From Cobetia amphilecti (GTDB lineage Bacteria > Pseudomonadota > Gammaproteobacteria > Pseudomonadales > Halomonadaceae): DNA of 64,000 nucleotides. A program made the translations under genes and the position numbers. The stretch lies in assembly GCF_030010415.1 (NCBI RefSeq), contig NZ_JASCSA010000003.1; one strand, written 5' to 3'. The notes under the pieces are model-generated. The model saw nothing but the letters and a program-made list of their open reading frames with translations, made no database searches and was not told the origin of the DNA. Shown here piece after piece: positions 18,503 through 25,276 of the stretch; the first letter of the stretch is position 1, and each line of letters opens with the position of its first letter.

Positions 18503-18563
18503 TGTTACCATCGACCCCAAATCATGACCCCATCCAGCGCACCAATGGGCACGTCAGGTAACA
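18503..18563 (+). promoter_or_regulatory. inverted TGTTAC / GTAACA half-sites (possible CbrB sites)
   Basis: TGTTAC at 18503-18508 and GTAACA at 18558-18563 are inverted relative to each other, 49 bp apart, and lie about 75-135 bp upstream of the GG-N10-GC promoter, where an enhancer-binding protein should act. I recall that CbrB sites in Pseudomonas were described with such half-sites, but at different spacing; the assignment is tentative. Confidence 0.4.
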
Positions 18564-18637
18564 CCTCGCACCTCTCTACACCTCACGTCTCAGCGACCTA
18601 TGTCTAAATGACTGAATTGCTGGTTTTTTTTAAGCTG

Positions 18638-18653
18638 TGGCACATCCGATGCA
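18638..18653 (+). promoter_or_regulatory. sigma-54 promoter of the CrcZ-like RNA
   Basis: TGGCACATCCGATGCA carries the invariant GG (18639-18640) and GC (18651-18652) with exactly 10 bp between them, matching the -24/-12 pattern. Transcription is expected about 12 nt after the GC, near 18664. A run of eight T (18623-18631) lies just upstream. The next gene upstream encodes a sigma-54 activator. Confidence 0.85.
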
Positions 18654-18663
18654 ATAACACGGT

Positions 18664-19219
18664 CAAGAAAAAGAACAACCGGAAATACGAAGCGCGCCCA
18701 ACAACAACAAGAACGCGCAATGCTTCGAAAACCCTCGACACCAACAAGAACAATACCCGTCGAGCGCGTGACATTGATGATGAACCGCATGCCTCACTAC
18801 ATGAGTGGTGACAGGCAAGAGCCAAAACAAGAACAAACGGCCGCAGTTCATCATCCGCCGATCCAACAACAACAACAAGATATCGGCAGTCCGGAATCTA
18901 CTGACCAGGACGCGACGAATCCGGCCTCGAGCACCAACAAGAACAACAGGCTCGACCCCGGATCACCCCCGAAACAACAACAACTCGCGGGGGGAGGCTA
19001 CTCAGCCGTCGGTGAATGGAAGATTGTTTTGAATACGAGATGGTCACCGAACAGACAGCCAGACAACAACAACATGATCTGCAACACGAAGGACCTGTCT
19101 GCATTGATTTGTGACTGTGGTGCGTATTCAGGGCGATGCGCCATCACGAAAAAGAACATCCGCTCAAGGATGCGTGTACCCTACCTGCAAGGGAGACCGA
19201 GTGATCGGTCTCCCTTTTT
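18664..19219 (+). ncRNA. crcZ: CrcZ-like small RNA (Hfq/Crc-sequestering)
   Basis: The region is bounded by a sigma-54 promoter and an intrinsic terminator and holds no convincing gene; the open frames across it encode low-complexity Gln/Asn runs. It carries nine A-rich motifs of the AAnAAnAA type: 18665-18679, 18700-18714, 18743-18753, 18824-18837, 18865-18878, 18936-18948, 18972-18984, 19063-19074 and 19149-19158. In Pseudomonas, CrcZ lies between cbrB and pcnB, is driven by CbrB/sigma-54, and relieves catabolite repression by binding Hfq/Crc through CA motifs. Position, promoter and motifs all agree. At about 556 nt it is longer than the ~400 nt I recall for Pseudomonas. The 5' end is inferred from the promoter. 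Confidence 0.85.
19191..19219 (+). terminator. intrinsic terminator of the CrcZ-like RNA
   Basis: A perfect 10-bp stem GGGAGACCGA / TCGGTCTCCC with loop GTGA is followed by TTTTT. It ends 139 bp before the pcnB start. Confidence 0.92.
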
Positions 19220-19358
19220 CCTTGTCTGAGAGGTGATTTTCGCCTCGTCAGACGCCTTGAAGTGCAGAGTCGGCCCCTGGATGGCAGACCGGCGCTTTGC
19301 CAAGGTATCTGCCCTCGGCTACACTGGGCGGCCTGCCACGCACGAGTCGAATCGCTGC

Positions 19359-20759
19359 ATGCTCAAAGGATTTACCCGCTTTCTACAACGCCCCGGTGAC
19401 CGCTTGAAGACGCTTTTCAATGCAACTGACGCGCCCGCGGCCCCATTGCCCAGCCTGCGTGTGATACCGCGGGATGAGCATCCCGTGTCCCGCCGCCAGC
19501 TCAGCGAGAATGCGCTGAAGGTACTCTATCGCCTGCAAAGCGGTGGATATCAGGCCTATCTGGTCGGTGGCTGTATCCGTGATGCCCTGCTCGGACAACG
19601 CCCCAAGGACTTCGACGTGGCCACCAACGCCACGCCGGAACAGGTCCGCGAGCTGTTCCGCAATGCCCGCATCATCGGCCGTCGTTTCCGTATCGTGCAC
19701 GTGCGCTTCGGTCGTGAGGTGATCGAGGTCACCACCTTCCGCGGCAAGCCGGCCGATAGCACGCCCAGCCAGCATACCCAGCAGTCGGAAGACGGCATGC
19801 TGCTGCGTGACAACGTCTTCGGCTCCATCGAGGAGGACGCGCTGCGCCGCGACTTCACGATCAATGCCCTCTATTACGACGTGTCCGACTTCACGATCCA
19901 CGACTGGGCCAATGGTGTACGCGATATCGAAGCGCGCATGATTCGCCTGATCGGTGATCCGGAAACACGCTATCGCGAAGATCCGGTGCGCATGCTGCGT
20001 GCCGTCCGCTTCGCCGGCAAGCTGGACTTCGACATCGAGGAGGCCACGGCCGAACCGATGTACGAACTGGCCCCGCTGCTGCTGCAGATTCCGCCGGCGC
20101 GCATGTTCGAGGAAGTGCTCAAGCTGTTCATGTCCGGCTATGCACTGGAAACCTTCCATCTCCTGCGTGAGTTTGGTCTGTTCCAGATGCTGTTCCCCGA
20201 GACGGAAGAGAGCTTCGCGCATTATCACTGGTCCATGCCGCTGATCGAGAAGGCGCTGGCCAGCACGGACGACCGCATCCGCGAAGACAAGCCGGTCACG
20301 CCGGCCTTCCTGTATGCCGCCCTGCTGTGGCCGGGCGTCAAGGCGCGTACCGACCAGCTGATCGCCAGTGGCATGCCCGATATTCCGGCAGCCCATCAGG
20401 CGGCTCAGCAGGCGATCGCTCGCCAGCTCAACCATACCTCGATCCCGAAGCGCTTCAGCATTCCGATGCGCGAGATCTGGGACATGCAGGCCAAGTTGCC
20501 GCGTCGCCGTGGCAAACGCGCCTTCCAGACCCGCGAGCATCCGCGCTTCCGCGCCGCCTACGACTTCCTGCTGCTGCGCGAATTCGCCGGCGAAGTGAAG
20601 CCGGGGCTGGGCAAGTGGTGGACCGACTTCCAGGAAGTCGATGCTCGCACCCAGGTCACGATGATCGAAGGTGTCTCCGATGAAGGCCCCGCCGGCAGCA
20701 AGCCGGTCGGCACCAAGCGTCGCGGCAAGCGTCGGCGCAATGGTCGCGGCCAGGGCTGA
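19359..20759 (+). CDS. pcnB: poly(A) polymerase I
   Basis: PcnB adds 3' poly(A) tails to RNAs and so marks them for decay. The 466-residue nucleotidyltransferase has the GGCIRD motif (GG at 70-71) and the metal-binding D84-x-D86 in KDFDVATNA, then the RRDFTINALYYD block. The C-terminal ~35 residues are Lys/Arg-rich (VGTKRRGKRRRNGRGQG), a usual RNA-binding tail. The start at 19359 (MLKGFTRFLQ) fits the family; upstream in-frame sequence is not conserved and no strong ribosome site is seen. It follows crcZ as in Pseudomonas. Confidence 0.93.
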   Translation: MLKGFTRFLQRPGDRLKTLFNATDAPAAPLPSLRVIPRDEHPVSRRQLSENALKVLYRLQSGGYQAYLVGGCIRDALLGQRPKDFDVATNATPEQVRELFRNARIIGRRFRIVHVRFGREVIEVTTFRGKPADSTPSQHTQQSEDGMLLRDNVFGSIEEDALRRDFTINALYYDVSDFTIHDWANGVRDIEARMIRLIGDPETRYREDPVRMLRAVRFAGKLDFDIEEATAEPMYELAPLLLQIPPARMFEEVLKLFMSGYALETFHLLREFGLFQMLFPETEESFAHYHWSMPLIEKALASTDDRIREDKPVTPAFLYAALLWPGVKARTDQLIASGMPDIPAAHQAAQQAIARQLNHTSIPKRFSIPMREIWDMQAKLPRRRGKRAFQTREHPRFRAAYDFLLLREFAGEVKPGLGKWWTDFQEVDARTQVTMIEGVSDEGPAGSKPVGTKRRGKRRRNGRGQG

Positions 20760-20805
20760 GCAGTGGCTCGTCTGAGCCACTGCCGTCTCCACGCAGGAAC
20801 TCCGC

Positions 20806-21303
20806 ATGATTTCGACAGCCTTGATTGGCCTCGGTGCCAATCTTGACGATCCGCGCGCTCAACTGGAGCGCGCGCTTGAGGCTCTCGACCGGCTGCCGCT
20901 GACCCGCTGCACGCGACATTCTCGCCTGTATGCCAGCAAGCCGGTCGGCCCGCAGGACCAGCCCGACTTCGTCAATGCCGTCGCCGAGCTATCGACCCGC
21001 CTGTCTCCCCTCGCCCTGCTTGATCAACTGCAAGCCCTGGAACAGCAGCATCGCCGCGTGCGGCTGCGTCACTGGGGCCCCCGCACGCTGGACCTGGACC
21101 TGCTGCTCTTCAATGACAGCAGGATCTCGACGCCGCGTCTCGTCGTGCCCCATCGCGAAATGCTCAAACGTGGTTTCGTGATGCGTCCGTTGGCTGACCT
21201 GCTGGGCCCGCAGCGCCTCAGCGTGCTGGGCGAGGAGAATCTCGAAACACTGGCGTCTCGAGTTGAGGGCGATGACTTGCTCCCCCTCGGACCTCAGGAG
21301 TAG
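20806..21303 (+). CDS. folK: 2-amino-4-hydroxy-6-hydroxymethyldihydropteridine pyrophosphokinase
   Basis: FolK transfers pyrophosphate from ATP to 6-hydroxymethyl-dihydropterin, just before FolP in folate synthesis. The 165-residue protein has the N-terminal GLGANLDDPRAQL block and the signature RHWGPRTLDLDLLLF with its Mg-binding aspartates. ATG 20806 has AGGAA upstream. It is 46 bp after pcnB. The partner folP is elsewhere in this window (37071-37964). Confidence 0.95.
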   Translation: MISTALIGLGANLDDPRAQLERALEALDRLPLTRCTRHSRLYASKPVGPQDQPDFVNAVAELSTRLSPLALLDQLQALEQQHRRVRLRHWGPRTLDLDLLLFNDSRISTPRLVVPHREMLKRGFVMRPLADLLGPQRLSVLGEENLETLASRVEGDDLLPLGPQE

Positions 21304-21316
21304 AGTTTCGCCATCT

Positions 21317-21366
21317 TGTTACCGTCGTGCCCACTTTGGCCTGTGCGGTAACACTTTCTGGTAACA
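21317..21366 (+). promoter_or_regulatory. TGTTAC / GTAACA / GTAACA motif cluster before panB
   Basis: TGTTAC (21317-21322) is followed by two direct copies of GGTAACAC (21347-21354 and 21360-21367) about 107-156 bp before the panB start. The same half-site pair occurs upstream of the CrcZ-like RNA. Function is unknown. Confidence 0.35.
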
Positions 21367-21472
21367 CCGGCCCGTGTCGCCCGCAGTCCGCCCTCGGCGG
21401 CCTTCTCGCGATCGCGGCTGCTCGACGCCACGGGCAGCCGCGTCATACGCGCCGCAACGAGTAAGCGTCCCG

Positions 21473-22264
21473 ATGAAAAACGTCACCCTGAGCACCCTGC
21501 GCCGCCTCAAGGCCGATGGTGAGACGTTCAGTTGCCTCACCGCCTACGATGCCACCTTTGCTCATCTTGCCAGCGATGCCGGCATTGAAGTGCTGCTGGT
21601 CGGCGACTCTCTCGGCATGGTCCTGCAGGGCCATACCAGCACCCTGCCCGTCACCATCGATGACATCTGCTACCACACCGCCGCCGTGGCACGTGGCAAG
21701 CAAGGCAGCCTGCTGATGGCTGACCTGCCCTTCATGAGCAATGCCAGCACCGACATCCTGCTCGACCATGCGGCGCGTCTGATGCGTGCCGGCGCCGAGA
21801 TGGTCAAGGTCGAAGGCGAAGCCTGGCTGGCCGATGCCGTCACCGCGCTCGTCCAGCGTGGCGTGCCGGTCTGCGTGCACATGGGCCTCACGCCACAGCA
21901 CGTGCATGCCTTCGGCGGCTACAAGGTGCAGGGTCGCGACGAGGCACGCGCCGAGCAGATCATCGCCGATGCGCGCACGCTGGAAGCCGCAGGCGCCGCG
22001 ATCATCCTGCTCGAATGCGTGCCGTCCGAGCTGGCCGCGCGCATTCGTGATGCCGTCGAGGTGCCGGTGATCGGCATCGGTGCCGGCGTGGATGTCGATG
22101 GCCAGATCCTGGTCATGCACGACATGCTCGACCTGACGCCCGGCCGCAAGCCGCGCTTCGTCAAGAATTTCATGAGCGATGCCGGCAACGTGCAGGAGGC
22201 CTTCGCCGCCTACCACCAGGCGGTCAAGACGCGCAGCTTCCCGGCGCCGGAGCACGGCTTCTGA
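21473..22264 (+). CDS. panB: 3-methyl-2-oxobutanoate hydroxymethyltransferase
   Basis: PanB makes ketopantoate from ketoisovalerate and 5,10-methylene-tetrahydrofolate, the first step of pantothenate synthesis. The 263-residue TIM barrel shows the motif VGDSLGMVLQGH with the metal-binding Asp, and IGIGAGVDVDGQILVMHDMLD near the C-terminus. ATG 21473 (MKNVTLSTLRRL) is chosen because the upstream in-frame sequence is not conserved; the ribosome site is weak. Its TGA overlaps the panC ATG by one base. Confidence 0.96.
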   Translation: MKNVTLSTLRRLKADGETFSCLTAYDATFAHLASDAGIEVLLVGDSLGMVLQGHTSTLPVTIDDICYHTAAVARGKQGSLLMADLPFMSNASTDILLDHAARLMRAGAEMVKVEGEAWLADAVTALVQRGVPVCVHMGLTPQHVHAFGGYKVQGRDEARAEQIIADARTLEAAGAAIILLECVPSELAARIRDAVEVPVIGIGAGVDVDGQILVMHDMLDLTPGRKPRFVKNFMSDAGNVQEAFAAYHQAVKTRSFPAPEHGF

Positions 22265-23118
22265 TGAAAACCGTCTCCCAGATCAACGTCCTGCGCGAGC
22301 AACTCGCCCAGGCGCGCCGCGATGGCCTGCGTATCGCGCTGGTGCCGACCATGGGCAACCTGCATGCCGGCCACCTGTCGCTGGTCCGTGAAGCGCGCCG
22401 CCACGCCGACATGGTCGTCGCGAGCATCTTCGTCAATCCGCTGCAGTTCGGCCCCGGCGAAGACCTCGACAGCTATCCGCGCACCCTCGAGGCCGACCAG
22501 AATGCGCTGGCCGCAGAAGGATGTGACCTGCTATTCGCCCCCTCGACGGCGGAACTCTACCCCGCGGGCCGCGACGGACTGTGCAACGTGCAGGTGCCGG
22601 GCGTTTCCGAAGGCCTGTGCGGCGGCAACCGTCCGGGTCACTTCGATGGCGTCGCCACCGTCGTCAGCATCCTGTTCAATCTGGTGCGCCCTGAAGTCGC
22701 CTGTTTCGGCGAGAAGGACTTCCAGCAGCTGGCCGTGATCCGCAAGCTCAACCGCGACCTGCACTTCGGCATCGAGATCATCGGCGTGCCCATCGTGCGT
22801 GCCAAGGATGGGCTGGCACTGTCATCACGCAACGGCTACCTGAGTGAGCAGGAGCGCGCCATCGCGCCGCGCCTCAAGCAGTGCCTCGATGCCCTGAAGG
22901 CTCGCCTTGAGCAGGGCGTGGCGCGTGATGTGGCGCTGCGCGAGGCACTGGTCGCCATCAGCGAGAGCGGCTTCAAGCCGGACTACCTCGAGCTGCGCCG
23001 CGCGGCTGACCTGGGGGCGGTCGAGGATGACACGCGCGAGGCGGTGATTCTTGTCGCCGCACACCTGGGCCGTACGCGCCTGCTCGATAACCTGAAGGTC
23101 GCCTTGCCGGTGGCCTGA
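22264..23118 (+). CDS. panC: pantothenate synthetase
   Basis: PanC condenses pantoate and beta-alanine with ATP to give pantothenate. The 284-residue protein has the HxGH motif in PTMGNLHAGHLSLV, the pantoate/ATP contacts FVNPLQFGPGEDL, and the KMSKS-like LSSRNGYLS segment. The ATG overlaps the panB stop (TGATG), so the two are coupled. Its beta-alanine can be supplied by PanD just downstream. Confidence 0.97.
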   Translation: MKTVSQINVLREQLAQARRDGLRIALVPTMGNLHAGHLSLVREARRHADMVVASIFVNPLQFGPGEDLDSYPRTLEADQNALAAEGCDLLFAPSTAELYPAGRDGLCNVQVPGVSEGLCGGNRPGHFDGVATVVSILFNLVRPEVACFGEKDFQQLAVIRKLNRDLHFGIEIIGVPIVRAKDGLALSSRNGYLSEQERAIAPRLKQCLDALKARLEQGVARDVALREALVAISESGFKPDYLELRRAADLGAVEDDTREAVILVAAHLGRTRLLDNLKVALPVA

Positions 23119-23240
23119 TGCCTGATTAGACTGCGCCGCCTTGCACCCTGGCGTGGCACTGTCCGCCACGTCATACGCGCCATGGCCCTGGTCCCAGGGC
23201 ATTGATCTGCGCCCGGCGGCGCTCAACTGGAGACATCCTG

Positions 23241-23621
23241 ATGCAAGCCATCATGCTCAAGGCCAAGCTGCACATGGCCCGCGTGACTCACGCCGTCCTC
23301 AACTACGAGGGCTCCTGCGCCATCGATGGCGACCTGCTCGACATGGCAGGCATTCGTGAGTACGAACAGATCCAGATCTACAACGTGGACAACGGCAAGC
23401 GCTTCACCACCTATGCCATTCGCGGCGAAGAAGGTTCGAAGATCATCTCGGTGAACGGCGCCGCAGCCCACCAGGCCGACGTCGGCGACCGCGTGATCAT
23501 CTGCGCCTTCGCCCACTACGCCGAGAGTGAACTGGACGCGCACAAGCCCTCCATGGTCTATCTGATGGAAGGCAACGAGGTCAGCCATACGGCCAACGCC
23601 ATCCCGGTCCAGATGGCCTGA
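23241..23621 (+). CDS. panD: aspartate 1-decarboxylase
   Basis: PanD decarboxylates aspartate to beta-alanine. It is made as a 126-residue proenzyme that cleaves itself between G24 and S25 (YEGSCAID) to form the pyruvoyl cofactor; the site is intact. ATG 23241 follows GGAG. It lies 122 bp after panC, completing a panB-panC-panD pathway cluster. Confidence 0.96.
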   Translation: MQAIMLKAKLHMARVTHAVLNYEGSCAIDGDLLDMAGIREYEQIQIYNVDNGKRFTTYAIRGEEGSKIISVNGAAAHQADVGDRVIICAFAHYAESELDAHKPSMVYLMEGNEVSHTANAIPVQMA

Positions 23622-23697
23622 GCACCCCTTGCTGCCTGCTGCTCCACGCCCTGAGGGCTGATGCTTTCAGGCCTTGAGCCTGCCGCAAGCGCCCCAA

Positions 23698-23736
23698 CAC
23701 GACGCCAGCCCTGCCTGCCAGAGCGCTGGCGTCGTG
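23698..23736 (+). terminator. hairpin downstream of panD
   Basis: CACGACGCCAGC and its exact complement form a 12-bp stem with a 15-nt loop. No U-tract follows. Confidence 0.5.
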
Positions 23737-23794
23737 CCGTCTGGACAGGCGATACGTATGGCTAAAGGCTGACACTGGAGATGCCCTTTGGCGA

Positions 23795-23823
23795 TTGCCG
23801 CACCGCACAAAACTGCCTTATGC
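23795..23823 (+). promoter_or_regulatory. candidate promoter of the thiolase gene
   Basis: TTGCCG (23795-23800) and TTATGC (23818-23823), or TATGCT one base later, are separated by 17-18 bp, about 100 bp before the start codon. Confidence 0.5.
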
Positions 23824-23926
23824 TGGAATCTCACCTCAGCAGGACTGCGCCTCGCCCGCTTGATGGCATGGCCATAGTCGCAGCCAATTGACTCAGACAG
23901 TCTCGCAAGAGAACAGGAGCGTTCAG

Positions 23927-25108
23927 ATGCAGGATGTGGTGATCGTAGCAGCCCGTCGTACCGCCGTAGGCGCCTTCGGTGGCAGCCTGGCTGGCATTTC
24001 CGCCGCGGATCTCGGCGCACATGTCATCAAGGATATCCTCGCCAGCACGGGTGTCAGTGGCGATCAGGTCGATGAAGTGCTTCTGGGCCAGGTACTGACA
24101 GCAGGATGCGGTCAGAACCCGGCACGTCAGGCGGTCATCAAGGCAGGCTTGCCGGAAGGCGTGCCCGCCATGACCATCAACAAGGTCTGCGGGTCTGGCC
24201 TCAAGGCGCTGCACCTGGCCACCCAGGCCATCCGTTGCGGCGATGCCGAGCTGATTCTGGCCGGCGGTCAGGAAAACATGTCCCTGTCTCCGCACGTGCT
24301 GCCCAACTCGCGTGACGGCAAGCGCATGGGCGACTGGAAGGCGATCGACTCCATGGTCCACGACGGTCTGTGGGATGCCTTCAATGACATCCACATGGGC
24401 ATCACCGCCGAGAATCTGGCCGAGAAATACGAGATCACCCGTGAAGCCCAGGACGCCTTCGCGGCCGCCTCTCAGCAGAAGGCCTGCGCAGCCATCGAAG
24501 CTGGCCGCTTCAAGGGCCAGATCGTCCCGGTCGAGATCCCGCAGCGCAAGGGCGACCCGATCGTCTTCGATACCGACGAGAACCCGCGCGCCGGCACCAC
24601 GGCCGAAAAACTCGCTGGCATGCGCCCGGCCTTCAAGAAGGACGGCACCGTCACCGCCGGCAACGCCTCGGCGCTCAACGACGGCGCTGCCGTGGTCATG
24701 CTGTGCTCCGCCGACAAGGCCCGCGCGCTGGGCCTGACGCCGCTGGCGACCATCAAGGCCTACTCCAACGCGGGTGTTGATCCCAAGATCATGGGCATCG
24801 GTCCGGCGCCGGCGACTCGCCTGTGCCTCAAGAAGGCCGGCTGGAGCCTGGAAGACCTCGACCTGATCGAAGCCAACGAAGCCTTCGCCGCCCAGGCCCT
24901 GTCGGTCAACAAGGAGCTGGGCTGGGATGTCGACAAGGTCAACGTCAATGGCGGCGCCATTGCCCTCGGCCACCCGATCGGCGCCTCCGGCTGCCGTGTG
25001 CTGGTCTCACTGGTGCACGAGATGATCGAGCGTGATGCCAAGAAGGGTCTGGCGACCCTGTGCATCGGTGGCGGTCAGGGTGTCGCGCTGGCCATCGAGC
25101 GCAGCTGA
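23927..25108 (+). CDS. acetyl-CoA acetyltransferase (biosynthetic-type thiolase)
   Basis: This thiolase condenses two acetyl-CoA to acetoacetyl-CoA, or runs in reverse. The 393-residue protein has the nucleophile Cys88 in NKVCGSGLKA, the catalytic His in GHPIGASG, and the C-terminal Cys in LCIGGGQG. This length and these motifs fit the biosynthetic thiolase group (PhaA/AtoB). It may feed polyhydroxybutyrate synthesis or acetoacetate use, but no pha gene is nearby, so the pathway is open. ATG 23927 follows AGGAG. Confidence 0.93.
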   Translation: MQDVVIVAARRTAVGAFGGSLAGISAADLGAHVIKDILASTGVSGDQVDEVLLGQVLTAGCGQNPARQAVIKAGLPEGVPAMTINKVCGSGLKALHLATQAIRCGDAELILAGGQENMSLSPHVLPNSRDGKRMGDWKAIDSMVHDGLWDAFNDIHMGITAENLAEKYEITREAQDAFAAASQQKACAAIEAGRFKGQIVPVEIPQRKGDPIVFDTDENPRAGTTAEKLAGMRPAFKKDGTVTAGNASALNDGAAVVMLCSADKARALGLTPLATIKAYSNAGVDPKIMGIGPAPATRLCLKKAGWSLEDLDLIEANEAFAAQALSVNKELGWDVDKVNVNGGAIALGHPIGASGCRVLVSLVHEMIERDAKKGLATLCIGGGQGVALAIERS

Positions 25109-25172
25109 TCGCTCACACCTGCCGACCGCATGAGCTCCCGCCGCTCGCGCAATCTCGAGCAGGGAGACATGC

Positions 25173-25207
25173 AAAAGCCCCCGCCAGGTCACTGGCGGGG
25201 GCTTTTT
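25173..25207. terminator. bidirectional intrinsic terminator
   Basis: An 11-bp perfect GC stem (GCCCCCGCCAG and complement) with loop GTCA is flanked by AAAA and TTTTT. It separates the thiolase gene from the convergent pnp gene. Confidence 0.9.
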
Positions 25208-25276
25208 CGTGCCGAGAGGGTGCGCCTCTAATGCAGAGCAGGCAAGACCGGGGCGGGGACGATCCGCGACGATCGG

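Larger units (their letters stand above)
18215..18637 (+). other. intergenic region between cbrB and the CrcZ-like RNA
   Basis: No gene is seen. It contains a six-copy 14-bp tandem repeat (18255-18338), an imperfect CATGCAGGTG / CACCTTGCATG inverted repeat (about 18338-18390), a near-match to the IHF consensus (AATCATTAGCTTG, 18460-18472), and inverted half-sites TGTTAC (18503-18508) and GTAACA (18558-18563) upstream of a sigma-54 promoter. This looks like an enhancer region. Confidence 0.6.
23622..23926 (+). other. intergenic region panD to thiolase
   Basis: No gene is seen. It holds a hairpin with a 12-bp stem at 23698-23736 (probable panD terminator) and a candidate promoter at 23795-23823. 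Confidence 0.6.

Noticed and set aside
18720..19229. Open frame of 169 codons with Gln/Asn-rich runs, and a second overlapping frame
   Set aside because: The runs are just translations of the CA repeats; no ribosome site, no family similarity, and the region is bounded by a promoter and terminator fitting a small RNA.
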